Part shown: piece by piece, positions 8,084 to 15,541 of the stretch
How the letters are laid out: each line of letters starts with the position of its first letter
How positions within the stretch are numbered: the first letter of the stretch is position 1
From: Clostridiales bacterium
GTDB taxonomy: Bacteria; Bacillota; Clostridia; Christensenellales; Borkfalkiaceae
DNA length: 58,446 bases
Direction of reading: 5' to 3'
Assembly: GCA_015055865.1 (NCBI GenBank)
Contig: SVHK01000005.1
Coordinates: forward strand, 1-58,446
Translations under genes and position numbers: made by a program
The notes under the pieces: model-generated
Told to the model about the DNA's origin: nothing
What the model saw: the letters and a program-made list of their open reading frames with translations, nothing else
Databases searched by the model: none

Positions 8084-8106
8084 AAAACCGCCGATTAGGC
8101 GGTTTT
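8084..8106. terminator. Hairpin between rpmH and rnpA
   Basis: AAAACCGCC (8084-8092) and GGCGGTTTT (8098-8106), followed on the plus strand by TTTTCG. Read on the minus strand, it may act as a partial terminator that lets rpmH be made in excess of rnpA. This effect is inferred. Confidence 0.45.
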
Positions 8107-8116
8107 TTCGTTTACA

Positions 8117-8251
8117 TTAGTGAGTAAGTCTCTTTCTACCCTTATCTCTACGTCTTTTAAGCACCTTTCTGCCGGCAGTCGTTGCCATTCTCTTACGGAA
8201 ACCGTGTACTTTGCTCTTTTGTCTTTTTTTAGGTTGATAGGTTCTTTTCAT
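8117..8251 (-). CDS. rpmH: 50S ribosomal protein L34
   Basis: A 44-residue very basic protein starting [20 protein letters not shown], with the invariant core [20 protein letters not shown]. It is the small L34 protein of the large ribosomal subunit. AGGAG lies 8 bases before the ATG, and a consensus promoter sits 100 bases upstream. It heads the rpmH-rnpA-yidD-yidC-jag block and was read directly from the minus strand between rnpA and dnaN. Confidence 0.97.
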   Translation of the reverse strand: MKRTYQPKKRQKSKVHGFRKRMATTAGRKVLKRRRDKGRKRLTH

Positions 8252-8351
8252 AGTTTCTCTCCTGTTTTATTACCAATATTATTTTTATTTTTTATCCGTT
8301 TTTCGTCTATAATCTCTTTTTAAAAATTATTTCACGAAAAAATCTCTACTT

Positions 8352-8380
8352 ATTATACTAAAAACGCTCTTTATCGTCAA
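8352..8380 (-). promoter_or_regulatory. Promoter of the rpmH-rnpA block
   Basis: On the minus strand TTGACG (8375-8380), 17-base spacer, TATAAT (8352-8357). Confidence 0.8.
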
Positions 8381-8434
8381 GCATTTTTGCTTATTTTACT
8401 CTCTTTCTTTTGAATTTTTATATAATTTTTTAAC

Positions 8435-9541
8435 TTAATTGTTCGCAGTTACGGGCAAAATTAAGTAAATTCCTTTTTTATTTTCTATATTTTCTACCGT
8501 GAACGGCGCAACGTTGCTATTGAACGAAATTTTAACTTCTTCTTCGTCGAGCGCTTTCAACGCTTCCGCCATAAACTTTCCGTTCATCGCTATTTTAAGC
8601 TCTTTCCCACTCAAATTCATCTCTATCGTTTCGTCAACGTTACCCATTTCCGAATTAGCCGTTATTCTTAACCCGTTATTGCTGATATCGAAGATAACGA
8701 AACTGTTTTTCTCGCCCCTATTCAAAATGGACGCTCTTTCCAAACTGCTCATCAACGGCTCTCTTTTTACCGTGATTTCCGATGCGAACGCGGGCGGGAA
8801 AATTTTGTCTTTATTCACGAATTCGCCAACGTACAAACGCGAAGTCAAAACGGTATCGTCCACGGCAACGGAAAGGGTATTTTTCGAAACGAAAAGTTGT
8901 AAAACTTCGTTTTCGTTATTAATCATTCTTGAAATCTCGTTCAACGTTCTTGCAGGGCATACGATTTTCATATCCGTACCGCCTACTTTTTCACATTCGT
9001 AAACCGCCAATCTAAACCCGTCGAGCGCAGTCGCTTCCAACTTGTCCCCTTTCGTTTCAAGCAAACAACCTTTCAAAATAGGACGACTTTCGTCCGTCGC
9101 GCAACAAAAGACGGTTTTACTGATAAGTTCTTTAAAATCTTTCGCGTTTACTTCGGTATATTCTTCCCCTTTTTCTTTCTTTACGAACGGGAAATCGGAC
9201 GCGGGAAGCGCGAGCATTTTAGTTGCGTTATCGCCGTATTTGATTATAATACCGCTACCGTCCGTTTCGACGGATACGTTAAAGGACGAAATTTTCGAGA
9301 TGAAATCGGTAAAATACTTACCGTTTACCAAAATATCTCCTTCTTCAAAAACTTCTGCTTTTAATTTCTTTTCGATGGAAAGTTCGCCGTCGTACGCAGT
9401 CATCGTTAAAGTATCGTTATACGCGCTTATTTTAATACATTCAAGAGCAGGAATCAAAGTTTTAGAAGAACAAGCTTTGCTTACCGTTACCGCGCCGTCG
9501 GTCAATAAAACGCCTTCGCAATAAAATTTCATTTTTTTCAC
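8435..9541 (-). CDS. dnaN: DNA polymerase III beta sliding clamp
   Basis: A 368-residue protein, full length for the beta clamp. It follows the three-domain pattern: the N-terminal domain includes SKACSSKTLIPALECIKISAYNDTLTMTAYDGELSIE, a central stretch has ETKGDKLEATALDGFRLAVYE, and the end reads IYLILPVTANN, the usual clamp C-terminus. It tethers DNA polymerase III to the template. AAGGAG precedes the ATG. Normally dnaN follows dnaA; here dnaA is not upstream, and a YpsA-like gene diverges instead. Confidence 0.96.
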   Translation of the reverse strand: MKKMKFYCEGVLLTDGAVTVSKACSSKTLIPALECIKISAYNDTLTMTAYDGELSIEKKLKAEVFEEGDILVNGKYFTDFISKISSFNVSVETDGSGIIIKYGDNATKMLALPASDFPFVKKEKGEEYTEVNAKDFKELISKTVFCCATDESRPILKGCLLETKGDKLEATALDGFRLAVYECEKVGGTDMKIVCPARTLNEISRMINNENEVLQLFVSKNTLSVAVDDTVLTSRLYVGEFVNKDKIFPPAFASEITVKREPLMSSLERASILNRGEKNSFVIFDISNNGLRITANSEMGNVDETIEMNLSGKELKIAMNGKFMAEALKALDEEEVKISFNSNVAPFTVENIENKKGIYLILPVTANN

Positions 9542-9661
9542 TCCTTTTTAGAAAAACCGTCGGTTACTTCTTTTGTTAATTTATTAAGCTTTGTCATTAT
9601 CTTTTTTGTTGAAAATAAAAAGATTTAATTTACAAAGCTATTCGTTTTATATTACCTTTAT

Positions 9662-9690
9662 ATTTTACCATAAAAGCCTTTTTTAATCAA
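9662..9690 (-). promoter_or_regulatory. Promoter of dnaN
   Basis: On the minus strand TTGATT (9685-9690), 17-base spacer, TAAAAT (9662-9667) with a TGG extension. The leader to the ATG is about 115 bases. Confidence 0.6.
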
Positions 9691-9742
9691 GCAAATAGTT
9701 AAGATTTTTTTTATTATTTTGCTTTTCTTTTTTTTTAATTCG

Positions 9743-9751
9743 TGTTATAAT
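9743..9751 (+). promoter_or_regulatory. Extended -10 promoter abutting the YpsA-like start codon
   Basis: TGT-TATAAT ends 6 bases before the ATG at 9758, so transcription should begin at about the first base of the start codon. The -35 is poor. Confidence 0.55.
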
Positions 9752-9757
9752 GTTTTT

Positions 9758-10252
9758 ATGAAAGAACTTAAAATAGATTGCGAAAACATTAATAAAACCA
9801 CTTTTTCTTGCGCCTTTACGGGCCATAGATTTTTAGACGAGAGTTTTTCTTTGAACACTTTACAAAAGGAAATAGAACGCCTTATTAAAGAAGAAAACGT
9901 GAATTGTTTTTATTGCGGTATGGCGATGGGTTTTGATTTAATCGCCGGCGAAACAATCGTTAAATTAAAGAAAAAATACCCGATTAAATTAATCGCTTGC
10001 GTTCCTTTTTACGAGCAAGAAAAATATTTCTCTGAAAAAGATAAAATAAGATATTTCGACTTATTAGAAAAATGCGACGAGAGATTATTAGTTTCTGAAA
10101 AATATTACAAAGGTTGTCTTTTGAAAAGAAATCGTTATATGGCAAATAAATCGGATTTTTTAATTGCCTATTTAAGAAAAGATAACGGCGGTACGGCTTA
10201 TACCGTAAACTATTTTAAACAAAAAAATCCGGATAATATTATATACGTTTAA
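9758..10252 (+). CDS. YpsA/DUF1273 family SLOG-fold protein, probably leaderless
   Basis: A 164-residue protein of the SLOG superfamily close to YpsA. It has the opening SCAFTGHRF motif (about residues 16-24), a CGMAMGFDLIAGE motif (about 54-66) and a late YLRKDNGGTAYTVNYF segment near 144-159, as expected for a nucleotide-derivative-binding Rossmann-like fold. YpsA is linked to division control in some Firmicutes, but the ligand is unknown. The first in-frame ATG after the -10 element is used. An extended -10 (TGTTATAAT, 9743-9751) puts the predicted transcription start at or next to this ATG, and no Shine-Dalgarno exists. Confidence 0.85.
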   Translation: MKELKIDCENINKTTFSCAFTGHRFLDESFSLNTLQKEIERLIKEENVNCFYCGMAMGFDLIAGETIVKLKKKYPIKLIACVPFYEQEKYFSEKDKIRYFDLLEKCDERLLVSEKYYKGCLLKRNRYMANKSDFLIAYLRKDNGGTAYTVNYFKQKNPDNIIYV

Positions 10253-10254
10253 AT

Positions 10255-10625
10255 TCAATAAAAAGACTTCTTTAAAAAAAATTATCCCGTCAGGAAAGAA
10301 AATCTTTCTCTACATATATAGATATTAAAATAATTATAATAGTAGTAATAATAGGGGCTGTGGATATGTGAATATCTTTAAAAAATTTGTCAAATATCCT
10401 TAATTTATAAAGGAATTTTCGACGTTTATATATGTGTATAAACCCTTAAAAAAATGTGTATTAAATTGTGGATAATTTGTGAACAAGTGGACAACTCGAA
10501 TGTAAAAAACTTAACAAAATTTATATTTATAAAAAAGTAAGTAATATTTATAAAAATAAAGGAAGTTATTAACAGAACTTATCAACAGTGTGGATAAGCT
10601 TTGCACAACGGGGTGGATAAGTAAT
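10255..10625. other. Origin of replication core: DnaA-trios plus DnaA boxes
   Basis: This AT-rich gap holds six consecutive trios, TAA TAG TAG TAA TAA TAG (10337-10354). A short G/C stretch (GGGC) and a DnaA box with one mismatch (TGTGGATAT, 10359-10367) follow, which is the arrangement of the bacterial basal unwinding system. Perfect boxes lie at 10467-10475 and 10589-10597 (TGTGGATAA), with near matches TTATCAACA at 10579 and GGTGGATAA at 10612. The unwound side would be 10255-10336. No gene is visible here. Confidence 0.8.
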
Positions 10626-10663
10626 TTATTATTAAAAAAAGGAATACGTACGGTTAAAAGAAT

Positions 10664-11353
10664 ATGAACGAAAGAATAGAAAGAGCGAAAGAAATTGTAT
10701 TTAGCGAGAAAAAAAGAGAGTTTGAAGAATTTCGAAAACTGCTTATAGAATACAATAAAAAGTATAATTTAACGACTATTTTGGAAGAAAAAGACGTTTA
10801 TTATAAACATTTTTTAGATAGCGCTATCGGGGAATGGTTATTTCAAAAAAACGCGGTGGTTGCCGAGATTGGTTCGGGGGCTGGATTTCCGTCGATGGTA
10901 TTAAAGATAATTAGGGAAGATTTGAGTTTTTCTCTCTTTGAAAGCGTTGGGAAAAAATGCGAATTTTTACAAGTAGTTGTGGACAACTTCGCTTTTAAAG
11001 GAATGAATATTTATAATATTCGCGCAGAAGACGCTACTAAGGACAATAGACATAGGGAAAAGTACGATTACGCGACGGCAAGGGCGGTTGCGCGAATGAA
11101 TTCTTTAAGTGAATATTGTATGCCGTTCGTAAAAGTAGGCGGAGAATTTATCGCGTATAAAAGCGGAGATACGACGGAGATAAAAGAAGCGGAATCGGCG
11201 TATAAGACGCTCGGTGGTAAATTACAAAACGTATATGCTTATTCTTTACCGGAAGATTATGGCGATAGAACGTTAGTTCTCGTAAAAAAATTAAAGCCCA
11301 CGCCGAATAAGTATCCGCGCGGACAAGGTAAAGAAAGAAAATCTCCGTTATAA
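10664..11353 (+). CDS. rsmG: 16S rRNA (guanine-N7) methyltransferase
   Basis: A 229-residue SAM-dependent methyltransferase (RsmG/GidB) that makes m7G527 in 16S rRNA. It shows NKKYNLTTILEEKDVYYKHFLDS near residues 31-53, the SAM loop AEIGSGAGFPSMVLKI near 67-82 and YDYATARAVARMNSLSEYC near 127-145. Location next to the origin is common for this gene. The C-terminal 15 residues are extra and basic. It is preceded by AAAGG and the origin region, and followed by a bidirectional terminator. Confidence 0.95.
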   Translation: MNERIERAKEIVFSEKKREFEEFRKLLIEYNKKYNLTTILEEKDVYYKHFLDSAIGEWLFQKNAVVAEIGSGAGFPSMVLKIIREDLSFSLFESVGKKCEFLQVVVDNFAFKGMNIYNIRAEDATKDNRHREKYDYATARAVARMNSLSEYCMPFVKVGGEFIAYKSGDTTEIKEAESAYKTLGGKLQNVYAYSLPEDYGDRTLVLVKKLKPTPNKYPRGQGKERKSPL

Positions 11354-11388
11354 AGATAAAAAACAATTTATATAAATAAGAATTAAAA

Positions 11389-11414
11389 CAAGCGACGGAA
11401 TTTTCCGTCGCTTG
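11389..11414. terminator. Bidirectional terminator between rsmG and a convergent gene
   Basis: CAAGCGACGGAA (11389-11400) and TTCCGTCGCTTG (11403-11414), with A/T-rich flanks on both sides. Confidence 0.8.
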
Positions 11415-11424
11415 TAAATTATAT

Positions 11425-11853
11425 TTATTTCGTTAGACTTTCTAAAAGTTTAAGTGTTAATTGTTTTTGTTCTTTAGTTAATTCATTAATAGATAAGGAT
11501 AAATTTAATACTACTAAATTATTAAAAAAGTTTTCTTTATTTTTATTTTTAGTAATTGTCGTATTTTCTATATTATAACTAATACCAAAAATTTCTTCGC
11601 GAAACTTTTCTATTTGTAAAGGAATTTCTGGTAAAAAACTTGTATTTTTTATAGGCGCACCTCTAAGATTTCGCGATGGCTTTTTTTCATCGCAAATAAC
11701 TAAAAGTATTTCGTTTATTAAATCTTCTTTTTTTAAAGTTGTCGGTTTTTGTAATTCTAAATGCCTACCATAACGACGCAAATCTTCTAAGCTTATTTCT
11801 TGAAAATAAGCTTTACATAATTCCTTAAATAATTTTTCTTTTGAATTTTCCAT
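11425..11853 (-). CDS. Hypothetical protein with a Rho-N/SAP-like segment
   Basis: A 142-residue protein I do not firmly recognise. Residues 18-50 (ISLEDLRRYGRHLELQKPTTLKKEDLINEIL) resemble the small helix-extended-helix fold of Rho N-terminal or SAP domains: SLEDLRRYGR, a short loop, then LKKEDLINEI. Such domains bind nucleic acid, so a DNA/RNA-binding role is possible but inferred. The remainder is Asn/Lys/Glu-rich with no motif. The gene is clearly more AT-rich than the housekeeping genes around it. It lies just behind a promoter, a structured RNA and an intrinsic terminator (11872-12105), and may be read through from that promoter. Confidence 0.6.
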   Translation of the reverse strand: MENSKEKLFKELCKAYFQEISLEDLRRYGRHLELQKPTTLKKEDLINEILLVICDEKKPSRNLRGAPIKNTSFLPEIPLQIEKFREEIFGISYNIENTTITKNKNKENFFNNLVVLNLSLSINELTKEQKQLTLKLLESLTK

Positions 11854-11871
11854 ATCTTATACCTATTATAT

Positions 11872-12070
11872 AAAAAATGCCGTTCTTAAAAAGAACGGCA
11901 CTGTAAGAATATACCACTCTCTAAAAGTCTGTCACAACCTATTTACATAAACGCAAGTTTAATTGGAATTTGTAAAAGAGATAATAGATATAATCCTTAC
12001 CTTGATTATATCCAAAAAAACTTGCTATTATTTTTATATTTAAAAACTCTTTTTATAGAGCGGTTGTGAC
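11872..12070 (-). ncRNA. Structured RNA with paired ends, possible small RNA or regulatory leader
   Basis: Three nested stems are visible. The closing stem pairs 11931-11939 with 12062-12070 (GTCACAACC/GGTTGTGAC), a middle stem pairs 11953-11960 with 12018-12025 (GCAAGTTT/AAACTTGC), and an apical hairpin pairs 11987-11995 with 12004-12012 (GATATAATC/GATTATATC). A consensus minus-strand promoter puts the first transcribed base at about 12070, exactly the first base of the closing stem. A terminator (TGCCGTTCTT/AAGAACGGCA, 11878-11900, then six U) follows. The layout recalls 6S RNA, or a terminator-type leader for the gene starting at 11853. Confidence 0.6.
11878..11900 (-). terminator. Intrinsic terminator ending the structured RNA
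   Basis: 10-bp stem TGCCGTTCTT/AAGAACGGCA, followed on the minus strand by six T. It lies 18-25 bases before the ATG of the downstream gene. Confidence 0.8.
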
Positions 12071-12076
12071 ATATTT

Positions 12077-12105
12077 ATTATATGCAATTAAATAAAAAAA
12101 GTCAA
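12077..12105 (-). promoter_or_regulatory. Promoter of the structured RNA
   Basis: On the minus strand TTGACT (12100-12105), 17-base spacer, TATAAT (12077-12082). Confidence 0.8.
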
Positions 12106-12142
12106 TTATTTTTATTTATTTTTTTATGAAGTAAAATAAATA

Positions 12143-12178
12143 AACTAGAGTTTACTTTATGTAAAGTAAACTCTAGTT
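12143..12178 (-). terminator. Perfect 17-bp inverted repeat, likely terminator
   Basis: Arms AACTAGAGTTTACTTTA (12143-12159) and its complement (12162-12178), separated by two bases, lie 77 bases past the stop codon of the 406-residue protein gene, with a T-rich stretch on the minus side. Confidence 0.6.
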
Positions 12179-12254
12179 AAAGTTGATTAAAAATTGTTAT
12201 AGATTTTTATAGCAAGTAAAATTAAACGCAGGAGTAACGTATTTAAAAAATATT

Positions 12255-13475
12255 TTATAAAAATTTGAATAATTCTTCATTAAAGGATTTACCTTTTTCA
12301 GGAACGGGAAAAACTTTTAAACAACAGCTCGTTTTAAAAAGTGCTTTTACTTTGTAATTTTTTTCTTCGTCTTTTATTAAGAATACGTATTTTCCGTTGG
12401 TTGCTATAATATTATTTTCGTCTAAAACGCAATAATCCGCAATTCCCGATAAGTAAGTTTGTTGAATTATATTATCTTCGGTTTCAATATTTTTAAGCAA
12501 GATAAGTTTCCAACTTTTCGGTATAAAACTTGGAAATCTATCCCGTTTATTCTTTTTCATTTCCTTTTCGACGTTTAGGAAGTTGTTTAAAACGAATAAT
12601 CGTTTTTCATCTGTTTTTAAATTTTTAGAGCGCGTGTACCCGTTCGAACTTCCACCGTCGCTTACGAGTGGTTTCCCTGAAAAGAAGGTAACGAACGCTG
12701 AAATAAATCCGACGATACCTTGTAAAATACGGACAGGAATCATTAAAATATCTAAAAATATATTGGATTTTTCTTCCGTTTCCGTCGGTTTTTTTATCAT
12801 CAACAACCCGTTTCTGTACGGTACGGGTTTAACTAAAGAATATTTTCTATTATTGACGATTTCTTTAATTTCCATCGTCTTAACGTCTAATGAATAAATT
12901 TCTGAACTATCGTATCCTAAACAGTTTCCTACTTCGTCGCGCGCTACCCCGTACGAGTTGAAATAGATTTTCCCGTCCGTGTGAAGATAGGGGTTTTCGT
13001 CTAAACTATCTCCGCTCGTGACTAATTTGTAATCGGAAAGGTCTTTTGAAAAAACGGCGATATCGCTCGTAATTTGGTTTTTATTAATCGAAGCAACGAC
13101 GCCGTAGTCGTAATAATAAATAGAAGAAAATTCCAATTCGCTAGAAGAGATGACGTGCGCTTCCGTTTTATTTTCTTCATTAAGATATTTTTTGTAAATC
13201 CCCGAAGTTTCGTTGACGGTAAAAGAGTATAAAATTTCCGTTTTGTCGTTGACGAGCCAAGCAGAATTTATTTTTACCTTAAACTCGTCTTCGTCGTCGA
13301 AAGAGTAATACTCGTTTAAAAGCATTTCCGTACGGCTTTTTTTACGCCATTCACTTGATTTTATCGAGCGCAAAGTAGCGTCTTTATATTTTTCTATAAA
13401 AACGCTTTTATATTCGGAAATTTCTCCGTCTTTATATATACAAATTTCTTCGCCGTCGATAAATAAAAATTCCAT
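12255..13475 (-). CDS. Hypothetical protein with a central membrane-like segment, downstream of ricT
   Basis: A 406-residue protein of no family I can name. The first 220 residues contain repeated beta-strand and turn units, for example NPYLHTDGKIYFNSYG and SSEIYSLDVKTMEIKEIV, suggestive of a propeller or TolB-like fold. A hydrophobic stretch at about 238-268 (ILMIPVRILQGIVGFISAFVTFFSG) could cross or lie on the membrane. A Gly/Ser linker and a second strand-rich part (CVLDENNIIATNGKYVFLI) follow. It starts 6 bases after the ricT stop codon, so it is probably cotranscribed with holB-ricT. No signal peptide is seen. Confidence 0.55.
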   Translation of the reverse strand: MEFLFIDGEEICIYKDGEISEYKSVFIEKYKDATLRSIKSSEWRKKSRTEMLLNEYYSFDDEDEFKVKINSAWLVNDKTEILYSFTVNETSGIYKKYLNEENKTEAHVISSSELEFSSIYYYDYGVVASINKNQITSDIAVFSKDLSDYKLVTSGDSLDENPYLHTDGKIYFNSYGVARDEVGNCLGYDSSEIYSLDVKTMEIKEIVNNRKYSLVKPVPYRNGLLMIKKPTETEEKSNIFLDILMIPVRILQGIVGFISAFVTFFSGKPLVSDGGSSNGYTRSKNLKTDEKRLFVLNNFLNVEKEMKKNKRDRFPSFIPKSWKLILLKNIETEDNIIQQTYLSGIADYCVLDENNIIATNGKYVFLIKDEEKNYKVKALFKTSCCLKVFPVPEKGKSFNEELFKFL

Positions 13476-13481
13476 AATCTT

Positions 13482-14348
13482 TTATTCTTCTTCGTTTTCT
13501 TCGTTTTCTTCGTTTTCCTGTTCAGGTTGGTTAGATTTTTTAAATTTGACGTCTTGAACGTCGTAATCTTTATAAATCCAACCGCCGTTTTTATCGTCCA
13601 TTTTCGTCTTTATTTGCATTTTTAACATATTGACGGAAACGACGATAGATTTTCCGTCGGGCGTCGTTACTTCCGCGCCTATTTTAGGCATTTGCTTATA
13701 CGCGTCTGCGTAGTAATCGCTTTCGTAGCTTAAACAACACATTAACCGTCCGCAAATACCGCTTATTTTACCGGGGTTTAAGGATAAACCTTGCGTTTTC
13801 GCCATTTTTATGCTTACTTTTTTAAATTCGGGCATATTCCCTGCGCAACAGCATACCCGTCCGCAAGGCGCGATACCGCCCAAATATTTCGTTTCGTCGC
13901 GCGTACCCACTTGACGCAGTTCGATGCGGTTTTTAAAAGTGGAAGCAAGGTCTTTTACGAGTTCTCTAAAATCGATTCTCGTCGCCGCCGTGAAGAAGAA
14001 CACAATTTTGCTTCCGTCAAACGCGTATTCGCAATCTACGAGTTTCATTTCCAAACCGTGTTGGATAATTTTCTCTTTGCAAAGTTTCATCGCTTGCGGT
14101 TTCTTTTCCAAGCAAGACGCGTAAAACTCGCTATCTTTTTGCGTTGCTATCCGTAAAATTTGTTTTAAAGGCGAAACGATTTCACTCTCGTCAATTTCTT
14201 TTTCAGGGAAAACTACCCACGCGTATTCAAGCCCTTTTGCCGTTTCTACGACGACGGGGGTGTTGCGCTCGTATTTCTCGCCTTCTTTAGGGGAAAAATA
14301 ATATAATTTTCCGCCCGTTTTAAATTTTATTCCTACTACTTTTACCAT
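13482..14348 (-). CDS. ricT: PSP1-domain protein RicT (YaaT)
   Basis: A 288-residue protein matching RicT/YaaT. The PSP1 domain includes RIDFRELVKDLASTFKNRIELRQVGTRDE, and the cysteine-rich signature PCGRVCCC is followed by GICGRLMCCLSYE. In Bacillus subtilis RicT with RicA and RicF forms an Fe-S-containing complex that steers RNase Y and influences sporulation and biofilm formation. The C-terminus is a Glu/Asn repeat (EENEENEENEEE). The gene begins 15 bases after holB, the same neighbour order as in Bacillus. Confidence 0.93.
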   Translation of the reverse strand: MVKVVGIKFKTGGKLYYFSPKEGEKYERNTPVVVETAKGLEYAWVVFPEKEIDESEIVSPLKQILRIATQKDSEFYASCLEKKPQAMKLCKEKIIQHGLEMKLVDCEYAFDGSKIVFFFTAATRIDFRELVKDLASTFKNRIELRQVGTRDETKYLGGIAPCGRVCCCAGNMPEFKKVSIKMAKTQGLSLNPGKISGICGRLMCCLSYESDYYADAYKQMPKIGAEVTTPDGKSIVVSVNMLKMQIKTKMDDKNGGWIYKDYDVQDVKFKKSNQPEQENEENEENEEE

Positions 14349-14363
14349 ATTTTACCTGTTACC

Positions 14364-15338
14364 TTACCGTTCGTTTCTTTTTTCTATTTTTTCAAAACAA
14401 ATCTCTAAACATTGAGAAAAGTTCGTGTTAAATTTAAGTTGTTTTTCCGTACTCGTCAATACTTCTTGCGCATACAGTAACGCGTTCAACGAATACCTGT
14501 TAGCCACCTTTTGCGTTCTTTCCCTGTCCGTTCTCAATAACAAGAAGAACGGGTCTGCGTTCGTTTTTATAAATAAAGCGTCTCTAAAAATTAACCGTAA
14601 AAAGGAAATTAGCTCTTTTTTGCGTTTGCTATCCCCTAATTTTTTTGCTAAAACGGGCAATTCTTTCGTCTTTAAACAAAGCGAAAAGGCGTCTTGAATA
14701 AGTTCGGAAAAATACCCGCCTTCCAGCGCGTTTCTGGCAACGCCTACGCTACCACCGGAAGTCGCTGAAAAAACTTTCATTTCTTCGATATTTTCCGCTT
14801 TTTCGGGGTAGTTACGCCGTAAGAAAGACAAAATATCCCCTTCGGAAAAGGCAGAGATTTCCATTTTTTTAGCGCGCGAAAGTACCGTTTGCAAAATGGG
14901 ATAGGAAGTGGTTGCGCCAAGCAAAAAATACACGTTTTTCGGCGGTTCTTCCAAAAGCTTTAATAATTTATTTTGTTGCGCGACGCCAACTTCGGCAAAA
15001 TCGCTAATCACGAACAATTTTTTATCTTCTTCGACGGGGTTTAAAGAACTTTCTTCCTTAATTTCGTCCGCGTCCGCAACGGTGAATTTTTTGTCCATTT
15101 TTGGAAAAAATAAACAATCCGAGAAACTTTCTTTATCGATAAGATTAGCAATTCTTTCCTTTTTTGAATTTCCTTGCGCGCTTTCGCAAGAAAAAAAGAT
15201 TTTTGCAAAAACCTTTAAAGTTTCTTTTAACGAGCGAGCGTCGTCCATTAAAATCAAATAGGTGTGGCTCAATCTATTTTCATCGCGCTCGACTTTTAAA
15301 AGTTTATAAGCGTTAGTATTTTTAATCAAAGTTTGCAT
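14364..15338 (-). CDS. holB: DNA polymerase III delta-prime subunit
   Basis: A 324-residue clamp-loader subunit. The most telling region is FVISDFAEVGVAQQNKLLKLLEEPPKNVYFLLGATTSYPILQTVLSRAKKMEI (about residues 109-161), with the SRA/SRC-type sensor motif. The usual P-loop at the start is degenerate (HTYLILMDDARSLKET instead of GxxGxGKT), as is common in delta-prime proteins that do not hydrolyse ATP. It heads a minus-strand operon with ricT and the 406-residue protein. Its promoter lies about 50 bases upstream. Confidence 0.9.
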   Translation of the reverse strand: MQTLIKNTNAYKLLKVERDENRLSHTYLILMDDARSLKETLKVFAKIFFSCESAQGNSKKERIANLIDKESFSDCLFFPKMDKKFTVADADEIKEESSLNPVEEDKKLFVISDFAEVGVAQQNKLLKLLEEPPKNVYFLLGATTSYPILQTVLSRAKKMEISAFSEGDILSFLRRNYPEKAENIEEMKVFSATSGGSVGVARNALEGGYFSELIQDAFSLCLKTKELPVLAKKLGDSKRKKELISFLRLIFRDALFIKTNADPFFLLLRTDRERTQKVANRYSLNALLYAQEVLTSTEKQLKFNTNFSQCLEICFEKIEKRNER

Positions 15339-15383
15339 AAAATCTCCGTTTTCGGTTGGTTCGGATTATACTTTTACCTATCC

Positions 15384-15412
15384 ATTATACCACGAATTAC
15401 GAAAATTTGCAA
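15384..15412 (-). promoter_or_regulatory. Promoter of holB-ricT
   Basis: On the minus strand TTGCAA (15407-15412), 17-base spacer, TATAAT (15384-15389). Confidence 0.7.
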
Positions 15413-15452
15413 GCGTTGTAGCGGTTAATCGTAGGAAAGAAGAAAAAAATGC

Positions 15453-15481
15453 TTTACATTATGGATAAAAGATGTTATAAT
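15453..15481 (+). promoter_or_regulatory. Promoter of the cpsC/cpsD-like pair
   Basis: TTTACA (15453-15458), 17-base spacer, TATAAT (15476-15481). Confidence 0.75.
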
Positions 15482-15541
15482 AGATTGAGAAGTGTTTTTA
15501 TTCACGTAAAAACGGTAAATTTTTTTTGGTAAGGAGAACTT

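Noticed and set aside
11872..12070. T-box leader (because of AGAGAGTGGTA before the terminator)
   Set aside because: The conserved T-box continuation ACCGCG is missing, the downstream gene is not an aminoacyl-tRNA synthetase or amino-acid gene, and the specifier-stem motifs are not visible.
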